From NCBI GenBank assembly GCA_000320545.1, contig ADNK01001116.1:1-26391 (forward strand): a stretch of DNA of 26,391 nucleotides, written 5' to 3'. The position numbers and the translations under genes are program-made. The stretch comes from Bigelowiella natans CCMP2755 (lineage: Eukaryota > Cercozoa > Chlorarachniophyceae). Positions within the stretch are counted from its first letter, which is position 1; every line of letters starts with the position of its first letter. Under the pieces are notes generated by a model. That model was not told the origin of the DNA. It ran no database searches and saw only the letters and a list, made by a program, of their open reading frames with translations. Below, one piece after another: positions 10,379 through 21,685 of this stretch.

Positions 10379-11548
10379 ATGGCTGTACGTCTTTTTCCGA
10401 CTTGCATTCTGTTGCACATTGGGGAGGGCAGAGAGAAGAGATCGGCTAGATTGACTTTGAACTTTAACACAACATGGTTTATTGTTCGGACACTAAATTG
10501 ATTCGTCGAGAAGAGTCTCATGAAATATCTGCAACCGTTGCTATGGACAGAAAAAGAAGGCTAAGAAGGGCAAAAAGGCGAAGACAGCGAAAGCTGCTCC
10601 AACTCCAATTCCTAGCGTTCACGAATCCCAGATGAAACATCTTCGATCGATGCTTTCGGTACAAGGAATTAAAAGATATTGAAATGGACACATAGCTCAA
10701 AATTGTATTTACTTCAGGCTGTCGAAAACCACAGCGACTACGTGAGGATTACAGTGTATGTATTAGCTGATACACCTTGCCATCCATTTCCAACTGACCT
10801 TTTTCCTCACAAAGATTCATCTCAAATTGGAAGTTTGCATACGTGGATCTCCTTATGAGGACCACCGATACATTTGAAACTGTTCAGGTTGTTTAATGTG
10901 CAATTTCAAAATATGGTTACGAATTTAAGTCCGCCGAAAACTCTCTCTCTTCTCTCTCTCCCTAACTCACATATGCACACGTGTTTAGAGGGAGCTCGAA
11001 GACAAGCATGGAATGATATCTGATTTCAAACTATTCAAAAATGATAACGGAACACCTCCACAACCAGGGGAAGAAATAACGGTTGAATCAGATTGAAAAT
11101 ATTAGAACTGTTACATCTCAACAAATATCTTAAATGCTCTGGGAATGCGATAATCTGAAATCGGATTCTGCACCAACTCTTTCTAGGATCTAAAGCAAAC
11201 ACTGGGAGCAGCAGGATTCAAAGGAGGAGTATTGAGACCGGATAGAAAGATAGCTCTACCTCAAAATGCGACTGAAAGGGGAATCTTGCACTGCGAGTTT
11301 GAACCTGTCATCAAGGTAAACAACGAAACCTTAAAGTTCCTATTTTCTGTTCTCGAAAATTTCTTCATGACCCACCTACCGTTTTTCGTTAAGAAGTGAT
11401 GATGTCACATGGAATCATTGCGATACGAGAAATAAAGATCTGTTCTGAAACTCAGGGGGATGTTTTGGATTACGATAAGATGATGGTGATAGACGGGAAG
11501 CTTCAGAGTGCAATAGAAGCTCGTGCGAAAATACATCTTGCAAAATAA
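10379..11548 (+). CDS. Small Lys-rich N-terminus protein, possible ubiquitin-like fold; family not identified
   Basis: Seven exons: 10379-10384, 10551-10658, 10718-10755, 10815-10887, 10989-11081, 11187-11315 and 11456-11548. Every junction is GT-AG and in phase, giving 179 aa. The first exon carries only Met-Ala. The N-terminus is Lys/Ala-rich (KKKAKKGKKAKTAKAAP), typical of nucleic-acid- or microtubule-associated proteins and of many small axonemal proteins. The rest looks globular: a segment VRITVFISNWKFAYVDLLMR, a DTFETVQRELEDKHG helix, DFKLFK, then a hydrophobic turn and ILHCEFEPVI. That strand-helix-strand order with a late hydrophobic strand recalls a beta-grasp (ubiquitin-like) domain, but I cannot name the family. 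The consistent splicing and non-repetitive sequence make it a confident gene of unknown function. A ciliary role is only a guess from the N-terminus. Confidence 0.75.
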
Positions 11549-12609
11549 AGCAAGTTAATAGTTTTCAATGTGCCTAAAAAAATGGATTGAATTATTATTA
11601 CAAAACTTCATCATTCTTTCCAAACAAATCTTGCGGGTAGCCACGTAGCATGCGATGGGCTATGTGTTGTAGGCTACAACGAAGGCTAACATGTTGTACA
11701 CAATCTCAATTTCATGAGTAAATCAAGCGGAAATCTCGTACACATGGTGCACATTGGCCAGTCTCGAGTGATCACACATGGCTTTCGATCATGACGATCA
11801 CTGCGAAAATTCACTATCATAATAATCGCCTACGCTACGTAACGTACGTCACGCGGCAATGTGCGAGGGCAGCTTCTGATCGATACGGTTATCCGTGGCC
11901 GCATGTAGCACGTAGCACACTAGCACACATCATGCTATTGTGCTACGTACATTGATAATAACTGAGGCTAGCGAGCTAGTATACTAGCTAACTATAACAC
12001 TGGCAACTGGCACCGCCGTCGGCACGTAGCATGAAATCGATATTGACGCGCATAGTATCGTATGGTAGGTTATTGTTGGATCGATCTGATCATTTCGGGC
12101 ATGCAGGCTATGGCACCGACTTTGCAGATTGTTTGACTAGCTAGCATCGCATGCTAGCATTGTATCGCAGGCTAGCATTGTATCGCAGGCTAGCAGGCGC
12201 ATGCGCCGCATGGGTGCATTATACATGATGCGCATAATTATATATAAAAGGTGTTTTTGGATACACACATGTACATTGTGCCTATTATTGCGTAGCATAT
12301 GCATAGTCAGTCTTACACATAGTATGTACGTGGACTACCGATAATGTAATAGACATAGTAATGTTATCCGTACCATGCCACTGCTAGACCACTGGCTCAT
12401 GCATTCGCCACAATATCATGAAAAACTCGGCGGCGGAATGAAAATCAAGCAATGCAAGAAGATTGGAATGGCTAGGCAAAATGGCAAACGAGTAGTATAA
12501 GTGTAATATCGCCAATAAATCTCGCGCACAGGTCCCTTAGCAATAGTAGTTCAGGCGGGGTCAATATGTACAGGCGCTGCCCGCGATCAGCTAGTGAGTA
12601 GCTATGGTG
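11549..12609. other. Convergent intergenic region with palindrome-rich island
   Basis: This gap lies between two 3' ends. An AATAAA sequence overlaps the stop codon of the left gene (11543-11549). From about 11630 to 12300 the sequence is rich in CTAG, GCTAGC, GCATGC, TACGTA and TAGCACG-type words, with a short near-duplicate at 12145-12195 (GCTAGCATTGTATCGCAG appears twice). No coding frame is recognised. Confidence 0.6.
12146..12195 (+). repeat. Short tandem duplication in the intergenic island
   Basis: The word GCTAGCATTGTATCGCAG occurs twice back to back here, preceded and followed by further GCTAGC copies. It is a local tandem duplication within the palindrome-rich island. Confidence 0.7.
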
Positions 12610-14801
12610 TTAAGATTCTTGTCCTGATTCTCCATCAGATCTGCGTTTGGGGGGTGTCTGGAACTTTTGTAACCTTGCCTGGAGAGCTTCGTAAGGTGTA
12701 GAAGTTTCACGTGAGATCCGTGGACGTGGTAGTTTTGCCATTTCTGAAGGGGTTTGAGCTAAGGTATCTGACTTTACCGAATCACTCCCTTGTTTTGATG
12801 CAGCGCTTTCATCGGTTGATGAATTCCCAAACATTTTCCCCGCCGTCATTCCTTTTGCCTCGTCCCTGCCAGAGCCAGCTTTCTCCTCGTCTCTTGAACC
12901 ATTTTTGAATGACGTCTCCGAGGCTGTCCCAGTCTTCTTTTCTGGCGAGTGTGAGGATTCTTTCGACTCTTCTTTTACTTTCGACGTCTTCGGTGATGCT
13001 CTGGTAGCCATCTGAATCACCAAGAAAGTGAGGGGTGTTAATGTTTCGGTGTGATACTGATTGCTACCTCTTGAGTCGATTGTTCTTTCATGAGTTGCGC
13101 TTGCAAGGAAAGTTGCTGCTGAAGCATCCCGAGGGTGGATGCCTTGTAACACACAAAGATACACTCATTCGTTAGCGGAAATATTTCTCTCTTTCTCGAG
13201 TTCATCGCTGTCATATGAGTTTTTTAAAAAAATGTGATTACAGCCTAGAGTGAAGTAGTACCAATTGAGTCTGTAGGAAATCCACGTGTTGCTGTAGCAT
13301 CAGTGTTTGCCGCTGACTCACACGCATCATGGTCTCCGTGCCCGCAGGAGATCCTTGGAAAGCACTGCCTCCCACATTGAGGGGGAAAGCAAAGTGGTGG
13401 GAGTAATAGGGCCCTGGTGGTGGAGTAGCATACACTCGATGATACGGCAACGAAGCAGCAGATGAACCTGGTACACGCTGAGTCGTCGTCGTTCCGGAGC
13501 GGTTAATCTTGGAATCACCCTTCAAGTCAACATGCTCACCATCAGAGCCAGGACCAGAGGCCGCACTCGTCTCAGGCACCGGTGAATGTCCTGCAACTTG
13601 AGCCTGCTGGCCTTGATGGTTGGGAATATTGGCAGCAGCGGGAACGGGCTCTTGTGCAGCAGCAGCGGCAGCAGCAGCTCCATTCTGAAGAGGGAGAGAT
13701 GTAGGAATCTCTCGGAGGCAATTCGGACACCGGTTTGAGTTGAATAGCCAAGTGTAGAGACAGTGTTTATGGAACACGTGTGAGCAGGGCAGTTTGATTC
13801 CTTCATCCATCGACTCTAAGCATATCGTGCACCGAGTGTCTAGTAGTTCCGCTTCCGTCGCTCGGGGAAAGTGATCAAGAACACGGAGGAGGCGTCTGTA
13901 TTGAATATATTTCAGTATTCGGTCCCGAAGACCGTAGAAGGTGACCTAAATCAAAGGTGGAATTAGTAAACTCAAACCCGCACTACAAACTGAACTCGAG
14001 TGCCATTTTAAGTATTACCCAAATTTCCCGAATCAAGTGAATAGGGAGCCCGTAGTAAGAGCAGATGATCATAAAGAAGGTGAGCAAGAGGAACAGCCGG
14101 AGCAAATCAGCACAAAAATCCAGGTAAAACATCCATACGTGTTTATGGCAGCATTTCACAGGTGCTTCCCCTCCCTCCGCAGAGCTGCCTGCGCGCGAGT
14201 GCACAAAGAGGAGATATTTTGCAGCTGTGATGACTATAACCACAGAAAGGATCATAAATTCGAAAGCAAAGAGTAGCAGAACAGAGGGACCCTTCTGTTT
14301 GATCATCATTAATGTCAAGGAGGACACAAAGGCCAGGTCCAAGATCGTAAGGAGCAGTGTAAGGAAACTCAGCCGGATGTGCGTACCATAACTCATTCGT
14401 TGGACCGCAACGTTCTCAACACGCATTTGTGTGAGCCAGTGGAATATCTTTACAAATAGTAGCAACGTGAATAATACCACCATTCGAATATTAATCTCCT
14501 CGCGGAATGTGGTAAGTGCCAAACACGTCTCCGTTACAGCAATCTTGCCTTTCCTCTCGATTTCAGTGATCTCTTGCGCACTTATGTCACCAAGGAAGAT
14601 TCTTCTTACAAGTTTCGCGAACGATATCGTCATCATAAATGCAACATTGCTAAGCACTACAACGTTGATCTTATTCGTGGTGAGAAAGATAGTTGCAGGG
14701 AAGAATTGCTTTCGTGTGTGAAAAGCATGCCAAACTGAGACAGCAAAGAGGCCCAGGGTAACGAGTGCATAAATTGTAAACGACCCAAAGCATTTAGCCA
14801 T
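12610..14801 (-). CDS. HRD1: ERAD E3 ubiquitin ligase HRD1 (synoviolin)
   Basis: Four exons read right to left: 14801-14019, 13945-13262, 13142-13068 and 13011-12610, joined in phase 0, giving 647 aa. HRD1 sits in the ER membrane and ubiquitinates misfolded proteins retrotranslocated for proteasomal breakdown. About six hydrophobic segments are visible (near 5-25, 44-62, 106-122, 144-166, 173-200, 232-252). The family signature AVTETCLALTTFR (88-100) and the FTLLLFVKIFHWL helix match synoviolin closely. The RING-H2 finger runs from 300 to 337 with ligands C300, C303, C315, H317, H320, C323, C334 and C337. Behind it are Ala/Pro-rich, Gln-rich coiled-coil (HVDFLQTQL and the small third exon) and Ser/Lys-rich charged segments. 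There is no plastid-type leader, so this is the host ERAD ligase rather than the symbiont-derived form known in some complex algae. The start is the first Met, directly before the first membrane helix. Confidence 0.95.
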
Positions 14802-15420
14802 GTTTGAGTTGAAAAATGGAGCTCAGAATGGTTATATGGTTTCTGGTTGAATCTCTCGCCAACCCCCCGTCTTATCCAACCAGGACTTGGTCTACCTTGC
14901 CCTTCTCCTGATGAATGGGATGAGGGACGGGAATTCAGCTTGAGGGTGACACTTTATTTTTCATATTTTTAAAAGTTTTCGCGCACTCACTATCCGAGAC
15001 AATATTCAACAGCTCAATCTCGGGGAAAATGTTCGCTTTTTGTGCGGTAGCGTGGCATGCTTGGTGCACTGAACCTTTGGCTGATGCTGACGCAGACAGT
15101 GGAAATGAAGGGGAAAAACCTAATTTCGAATGTTGATTCTCACAAAACACATCTAGATCTATCTCTCATGGATCGATCGATCTCACACATTATTATTTTA
15201 TCAAAGAAAATTCGTCCAGCTTTTTTTTATCACAGCAGTAATTTAACTCCGGATTCCAGGGTTTTCCCACCCCTACGACAAAGCGAAAAGAACGTCGTAC
15301 GAACAAATATGGAGGGATGTTGGTACACTTGTGCAGATCTACTGCGAGTAACTTTCAGGTATCCAACACTGGATAATGGGAATGATGGGATGACTCAAAA
15401 CTAGTGAGGACTCCCCTTAC
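14802..15420. promoter_or_regulatory. Divergent promoter region, HRD1 / glycosyltransferase-like gene
   Basis: This gap separates two divergent starts. A possible extra first exon of the right-hand gene lies at 15309-15358, with a GTATCC donor and an AG acceptor at 15404. It would extend that protein in frame by 22 residues (MEGCWYTCADLLRVTF and following). Palindromic words are few apart from ATCGATCGAT near 15170. No clear TATA element is seen. Confidence 0.45.
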
Positions 15421-16906
15421 ATGCACACACCCTGGTCCAGGGCGCTCCCGGGAGTGCTCCTCGCTATGGTTGTGATTGATATGGGCTGTGGCAGAGTGCC
15501 GTCCCCTTTCCAGAGATTCAGCTACTTCGAAAACATTGTCGGATGGATTGTTCACCCTCAAATCCAACAATCTTCCGCAGGACCCAAACCGGAAGCAAAG
15601 AGAATGTACTTCCACTGCTTAATCGTAAACTTAACCTTGTCAGATGTGATTTGAAAGAGTTTGGTTAAATTTCGTTCTTAATTTTCATCCTTTTTGGAGC
15701 ATTTTGTGTTCCCAGGAGTGTTCCTCACATTCGTGTTTTTATATCTCTATCGGCAGGGGCTTGAGCAGTAACTCTTCACATATTTCCATGGAAATAAGTG
15801 TCACTCTACAAAAGAATATTACTGGAAAGTTCATCCCCTTCATTATTTCGGACATTTCTCGGATGACTATTTACATTTATCACGAAGCAAGTGACACAGG
15901 ATTAAAGAGCAGGATCATTCACCAGTCGCTCTTAGATGGGTTTGCAGGGCTCAGAATCAAAACTGTTTCTATTGGGTGGGACGATATTATCTCACAGGAA
16001 GCCAAGCAAGGCGATATTGTTCTTTGGATGGGAAACACCAATTTACGGAACGATTTGATGGTCAAGTTTAGGTCCAATGGAGTGCGGACAATATTGCACC
16101 TGACAGAAATCATTGACCACCCGTACTACTGTCAAATGCATGGCTGGGGCAAGGAATTCTTCGACGAGATATGGGATAGGGATGCAGGGAATATAGATCT
16201 TTTGAAAGAGTGCGGTGACGAATTGCCACCAGTTCGGTATGTTCCAGTCGGATGTAGAGGGAGCAGTAACACAGCTCCTTGGTCATCATCAACAAATGTA
16301 GAGTCATCATCTAATAGCTCCGAGCTCAGGTTAATGCGAAAGCATGAGGGTGAGGATGGTGATACTGGGGCTTCTAGGAATCCCCCCATATATATAAGAG
16401 CCCTCGATGCAGAGTGTGGTAGGAGATGGGATTCGCTGAAACAGCTACGTCTTGTAGAGTTCGAAGACGTCATAGTAAAAGAATATTGGAGTGACAAGGA
16501 ATTTGAAATCTTGCTACGAGATCCTGTCCCGAAGGGGATCTTCCTGAACCTGGTGAAGTTTTGTAATGCATCATCGCCTGGACGGAAAAGGGGGGGGGCG
16601 GGGTTAGAGCGCTCTATCGATCCTCGATTGGTACTGCTAGCAAGCAACGCAAACAGTAAGATCATTGTTGTGTCGGAGAAAGCTCACACAGAGGATCAAT
16701 CGTTGTACAGAGACATCATTGAGTTTGTTGACTCAGAGAAGCTTCCGCAGGTTTTAGAAGAGGTGATGAGCCTCGGCTACAAAGAGCGGGCGTCGCTTCT
16801 GGAGGACCGTACTCACGCTTGTGAACACCACTTACATCCTACAGAAATATTACGGAGAGCCGAAGTGCTGTCCTTCTTCGCTAAACTAGAACATGGATAC
16901 CTGTGA
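15421..16906 (+). CDS. Glycosyltransferase-like protein with N-terminal signal anchor
   Basis: Exons 15421-15624 and 15716-16906 join in phase 0 to give 464 aa; an upstream 5' exon at 15309 is possible. Residues 9-22 are hydrophobic (ALPGVLLAMVVIDMG), fitting a signal anchor that would place the catalytic part in the Golgi or ER lumen. The body shows the two halves of a GT-B-like fold. The first half contains GDIVLWMGN and an HLTE segment. The C-terminal half contains GIFLNLVKFCN, then a Glu-Arg-x-x-DPRLVLLAS stretch, then KIIVVSEKAH and a SLYRDIIEFVDSEKLPQ segment. This order is seen in glycosyltransferases in which an E-R pair precedes a hydrophobic VSE strand. The donor sugar, acceptor and family number cannot be read from the sequence. 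A poly-G run (16590-16598) inside the coding region encodes Gly residues and is a place where sequencing errors could hide. Confidence 0.6.
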
Positions 16907-17690
16907 TTGTCTCAAAGTTGCAATCGCAGGGGTCAGTCAACTCACAAGAATTGGTGATCGTACCTAACCAGAGCTATTAAGTTGTGCTTTACTACTAAAA
17001 ACCAATCGAGTTCGATAATGCGCGTATCCACTAAAATCTATACTCTCCGCGCGTACGCCGTGGCCGTAATCCTCACGCTTACATGACATATATCGTATAC
17101 ACCTAGTTGTGCTATATGCTAGTATGCTAGCTATGCGTGTCTGGTCTAGCTCGAGTGCGCAGTGAGCCAATGTCCCCCAAGGCATCATTACAGCATTCGC
17201 TTCGAGTGAGCATGGCATATGAATCGAATGTAGAGACATGGATGTCTACATCATAGAGACATGCTAGCATGTCACTCTACTAGTCTAGCTAGCTAGCAGT
17301 CTAGCAGTGGGGATAGTTTGTGTCTCTACAGTGTGGCACCAGTCTCCGCCACTAGTATACTAGCAGACCATGTCAACCAGCACAGCATGCCCACATCCAT
17401 AAAAGATGACTAGCTAGACGCTTAGATGTTTATAGAGCTTTGTCCCAATGATCTGTGTCTCAAGTCACCACCAGCACCGTATTGTATAATTGCACCGCCA
17501 GCTGCACATGCTACGCGTACGTGCATTATAGCATGCATGTCAAACGTAGATGTGACGCATATGGAGCACGCCACAACTACCACATGGTATTGTTCGATGT
17601 CTGGTAGTATTGAGAAAAGATAGATTCACAAATATATACCATTGTTAGATTTGACGTAAAGCGGTAAGTAGCAAGCAGATTTGCAATAAG
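16907..17690. other. Convergent intergenic region with palindrome-rich island
   Basis: This gap lies between two 3' ends. From about 17090 to 17560 CTAG, GCTAGC, CATG and GCATGC words are frequent, including CATGCTAGCATG at 17258-17272 and a GCTAGCTAGC run near 17288. No coding frame is recognised. Confidence 0.6.
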
Positions 17691-18408
17691 CTATTTTGTC
17701 ATGGAATCGGCCGCCTTCTTTTCGTCAGCTTCAGCTTTAGAGTGATGCGTGTACTTTTGCCTAAAGTACTATAAGATAAAGAAAAGATGGTCATGGAAAA
17801 TAACAACCTTAATCAAAATAACAAAGGCTTGAACAAAAAAAGGGATCTACAAACATACATCTCATTTGGCTCTAAACTAGCACACAAGCAAGGTTAAAAA
17901 GATCACCAAACGAAACCGCCAGCAACGCTTTTGTCATATTTTCCCTTGTTATTTGATGCATTTGGGAAGGAAGGCACCTAGTGCTGCTACCTGTATCGTA
18001 TCGTCATCCATACCGGAGTCCCTCGAAACCATGTTGAGCACCTACATTCCGGCGACGACACACATACCGAAAATTACAAGGCGGAATCTTAAATGTGAGT
18101 CAAAGGATGCTCCCTGCATGGCTTAATGCCTTTTGGAGTAGATCGGAAATTTTGTTCGCGGAGAATTAAACGTTACAAAGGAGTATCGGCATGTCTTTCT
18201 CAAGATATCGTCTTTTCTTTTGGCAAATGCCAACGCTAACACCACCACCACCACCACCACCAGCAGCAGCATTAGGGCGCACAAGTTACCGCGTTTCTTT
18301 CTTGAGGCATACGGACGTATCCATTGGCTTTATCTATCAACTTTAAGGCGTTCTATGAAAAACACGCGTCCACACACCAAAAACGTATAATCCCACATTC
18401 AATAATCA

Positions 18409-18443
<35 letters not shown>

Positions 18444-18666
18444 TTGTGTGTGTGTGTGTAATGTAGCAATGGAAATCAACCAGCTTGGTGCAGCAATTGT
18501 TGCGTGATTACTAGTGGTGTGGGGACCTTCATGCTCTCTTTCTCAACAACACTAAGAGGAGAGAAATTGACCAAACTGAAGTCCTCCACAACTTCCACTA
18601 TATTTTCGCTCAGTTTCTTGTGCTTTCTGTCGTTGGATTTATGCAGAGCCATAAACATTTTGCCAT

Positions 18667-18709
<43 letters not shown>

Positions 18710-19678
18710 CTAACGCTCGCGCGCTATATATAGTTTTATGCACTTTCCCTTCCTTGGAAGGAGATAAATTCTCTATCGCAACTTTAATTATGGAGAAATA
18801 GAACAATTCTCGCTAGGAAAGAAATATTTCATCATTAATACATATACACACAGTCACACACAAACTTATTCTGATTTATATGTATACATGTATGTGAGTG
18901 TGAGTGTGTGTGTTATCATATGTTCAGATTCTGCATTCTCCACAAGCATGTTATAGATATGTGAAATCCGCACTTCGAAAACGGATCCTTTTCGTCACTT
19001 AGAAACGGTATTAGATGCCTGACGATAAAAATACAAGGAGAATCAATTGGGTGGTTGGAGAGTGAAATAACTTTCTCTGCGTAGGAATCGTCAAAAATTT
19101 AAGAAGGACAGTTCATCATCACCAATCAATACGTAAGAGAAGTTATATGTGTATGCAGGATTGATAACATAATACGCTGTATGTATGACTTCATATCCAC
19201 TACGTCAGTGTAGAACTGCAGGCCTAATAATGGTGGTGATGAAGAAGAAGAACAATGAAGGTGATGATATTGATAATGATGACACGTGTTATTTCAATCA
19301 CACCGATGCTTGTGATATTGCCTCAGGACACAAAGTTATCAGAAAATCGGTTTCGTTCGGATGTTTCACGACTTAACATTGAGAACCCATTTTTTATTAA
19401 AGTAGTGTGGGGAGGAGGAGACGAGGGAGGCAGGGAGGGAGAGCGGGGGTTGTCAGTTCCCCCTTTTCAGACCGAATTTAAGCCGGCCATATTGCTCGAT
19501 GAGGTCACATTTCGAAAGAAAATTAACGTGCGGTGTCTCGAGATGCAGCATCGTTGTCAGAGATATCAGTACCACAGATATATACCTATTTATTGTATTA
19601 TCGGTTCTTTGTAAAAGAGTAGTGGCTGTAGATATTGATAGAATTGTAGCAATAGTGCGGCTCTGTTTATATTCACGT

Positions 19679-19720
<42 letters not shown>

Positions 19721-19819
19721 GACGGTGCGTACTCACTTGTTCGGATCAGTACAGTGGTGAGCATCCACCAGATGCACAGCACAAAGCCTATAATTCCTGT
19801 GTCGAAAATCATATCGTGT

Positions 19820-19858
<39 letters not shown>

Positions 19859-20381
19859 GGATCGTAAATGGTGGTCATCGAAAGAAATGCAACGGCAAAA
19901 TATCGAGCTTCAAAGAGATTTGATTTTTTTGGTTGGTTCGGAACACATCGAACAAATTCTTTCGTGGGATGAAATAGCAGTGATCGAGTAACCAGTCGTG
20001 AGTCATGACGTACGCCAACTTCTTGCATGCTCTATGTTGCGTAAACAACTCCACCTGAATGTGCGTGCATGAATGCGAACGTGCGTGATGATGTTCAATA
20101 TTTCGAGTGTAACAACAAAAGGAGGAGGGCCTTTTTGGAACCTACCTGCCCGGGAAAGTCGAATATCAGATACTTTCCTTCCAGTTTATCAATAGCCTTC
20201 TTCAACCAGCTAAGAAGAAGACCAGATCAATGAAAATGTGGTTCACACAAGAAGAACAAGAAGAAGAAAAAGAAGAAGAAGAAGAAGAAGAAGAAGAAGA
20301 AGAACAACAACAACAAAAAGAAACTCATTGAGAAAAACGAGATGCGCCTTCATGGATGATAGGCTTCAGCGAGAGAGCGTG

Positions 20382-20430
<49 letters not shown>

Positions 20431-21080
20431 CTCTCTTACATTCTATTTCTTTCTCTGAAAACATGCAGGACAGTAACTTGAAGGCAGGTTGTGGTCGCAA
20501 CGAAGGACGCTACCCCTACCCGATGTTTTTCTCGAGATATTCCATGCAATAGATAAGAGCTCCGTTCGGACCCAACTCCAGCTCTTCCATGACCTGAGAG
20601 AAATTACAAATCAGTCATCCTCTCTGCGCCATTCAACATTCGTCGTCAGTAAGCAACCTCGTTCAGGATAATCAAGTCTCGAATGTCGACTTCGCACTTG
20701 TATCTGCGAATTAGTAGGGATTATGTCACACCGGTCCACGACAAGACATCTTGGGATAGACTGCTGGTGGGAAAGTAGCACTAGGCTTTACATAAGGGGA
20801 AGTTTCGGTCGCGCTTACGGAAGGTTGTGGTTCGCTGGATCGAGGTTTATTATAGCTACATCCCTGAGTGTTGGGTGGAGGAGGAACGTTCACATTTTCA
20901 GCAAAGACGGGCAATAGAAGGAGACCTTTTTATTCCAGTCAGAAACTCCCTCATACCCGCACAGAACGTTGATTTCCCCGATCCCGGAGGGCCTATGACA
21001 AGCTGTAGATAGAGCATTGGAGAACCACCAAAGCACAAGTTAGCTAGTCCCAGCCTTCCCATTCGATTTTCTCCCTCCAT
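17691..21080 (-). CDS. GPN2: GPN-loop GTPase 2 (GPN2)
   Basis: Fourteen exons read right to left: 21080-20926, 20863-20819, 20703-20658, 20593-20520, 20209-20146, 20054-19993, 19796-19737, 19585-19473, 19223-19190, 19018-18974, 18671-18527, 18352-18317, 18041-17991 and 17768-17691. All phases agree, giving 335 aa. GPN GTPases work in assembly and nuclear import of RNA polymerase II. The P-loop is GPPGSGKS (30-37), [12 protein letters not shown] (57-68) follows, and the family-defining GPN motif is [13 protein letters not shown] (90-102). G3 is DFPGQ (124-128), where relatives usually have [18 protein letters not shown] is specific to GPN2, and G4 is SKCD (193-196). The C-terminal part has [20 protein letters not shown], also GPN2-like. 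An in-frame stop lies seven codons before the first Met. The exon 11 acceptor falls in a (GA)n run and is the least certain junction. Confidence 0.93.
18240..18264. repeat. (CAC)n/(CCA)n, GPN2 intron
   Basis: Trinucleotide repeat in the intron between exons 12 and 13 of GPN2. Confidence 0.8.
18408..18459. repeat. (AT)n followed by (GT)n, GPN2 intron
   Basis: AT repeat (18408-18436) next to a GT repeat (18445-18459), in the intron between exons 11 and 12 of GPN2. Confidence 0.85.
18669..18707. repeat. (TC)n; reads (GA)n at the GPN2 exon-11 acceptor
   Basis: On the gene's strand this is an uninterrupted GA run abutting the exon. Every second dinucleotide is an AG, so the acceptor position cannot be fixed by sequence alone. 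Confidence 0.85.
19687..19720. repeat. (CA)n, GPN2 intron
   Basis: Dinucleotide repeat just past the exon 7 donor of GPN2, on the intron side. Confidence 0.85.
19822..19850. repeat. (TA)n, GPN2 intron
   Basis: Dinucleotide repeat in the intron upstream of exon 7 of GPN2. Confidence 0.85.
20249..20316. repeat. (GAA)n/(CAA)n; (TTC)n on the GPN2 strand
   Basis: On the minus strand this gives a TTC-rich pyrimidine tract leading toward the exon 5 acceptor of GPN2 at 20210. Confidence 0.85.
20385..20429. repeat. (CT)n, GPN2 intron
   Basis: Dinucleotide repeat in the same GPN2 intron as the neighbouring GAA tract, about 90 bases past the exon 4 donor on the gene's strand. Confidence 0.85.
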
Positions 21081-21685
21081 TGGATTCCAGGGGGGGAACT
21101 AAGGTTGACCCAAGCTCTCCTTCTTATTCCTACTCGGATATGTATAACCACCTGTCCAAACATTGAGGGAGCTCTTCAGCACGAAGGCTGCAAGAGAAAG
21201 GTGGGCAGAGGGCAGAAGAGGCGAAAGGGCGAATTTAATCGGAACTGTGAAAAGTTGATATGCGACCTCTGATTTAGTCAAAATTCCTTCGAATTTTGAT
21301 CTGTTTCTACACTTTCTTTCTCTGCAAGAACAAAACAACATATAACATACAACACACATAAAACTTGACATTCCCGGTGGATATCCTAAGGGGTATTTCT
21401 TGCCTGCGAATTCTCGGATACAGTGGATTTATTTCTACGCTGATTTCTCGAGAATTCTTTGTCGTATAGGCGAATTTTAGTACTTTTTTGTATTGTGTTG
21501 GGTTTCTGTGGTTACCCACGGCCATCTTCCGACTTAGGAAATTAGAATGGAAAATGAGGGATATATTTATATTGCGACAACGTATTTAGAATGTCTCATC
21601 TCTTTTTTCTCCTCTTGCTACACCATCCTCCCCTCCACTACATTTCAACAGATTCTCTCACACATTCCCCAGCCAAATAAAAAGA
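21081..21685. promoter_or_regulatory. Divergent promoter region, GPN2 / aldo-keto reductase
   Basis: 605 bases between two divergent start codons. A stop in frame with GPN2 sits about 20 bases upstream of its ATG. A pyrimidine-rich stretch (21595-21665) precedes the reductase start. CTAG-type palindromes are absent, in contrast with the 3' gaps. No TATA element is certain. Confidence 0.5.

Noticed and set aside
14037-14721. Plus-strand open frames antisense to HRD1
   Set aside because: Shadows of the conserved minus-strand HRD1 exon; no family resemblance of their own.
19453-20028. Single 191-aa minus open frame across this region
   Set aside because: It reads through introns with CA and TA repeats; only the 19585-19473 part is true GPN2 coding sequence.
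20249-20429. Repeat array resembling a CRISPR-like structure
   Set aside because: It is simple tri- and dinucleotide microsatellite without unique spacers, in an intron of a eukaryotic gene.
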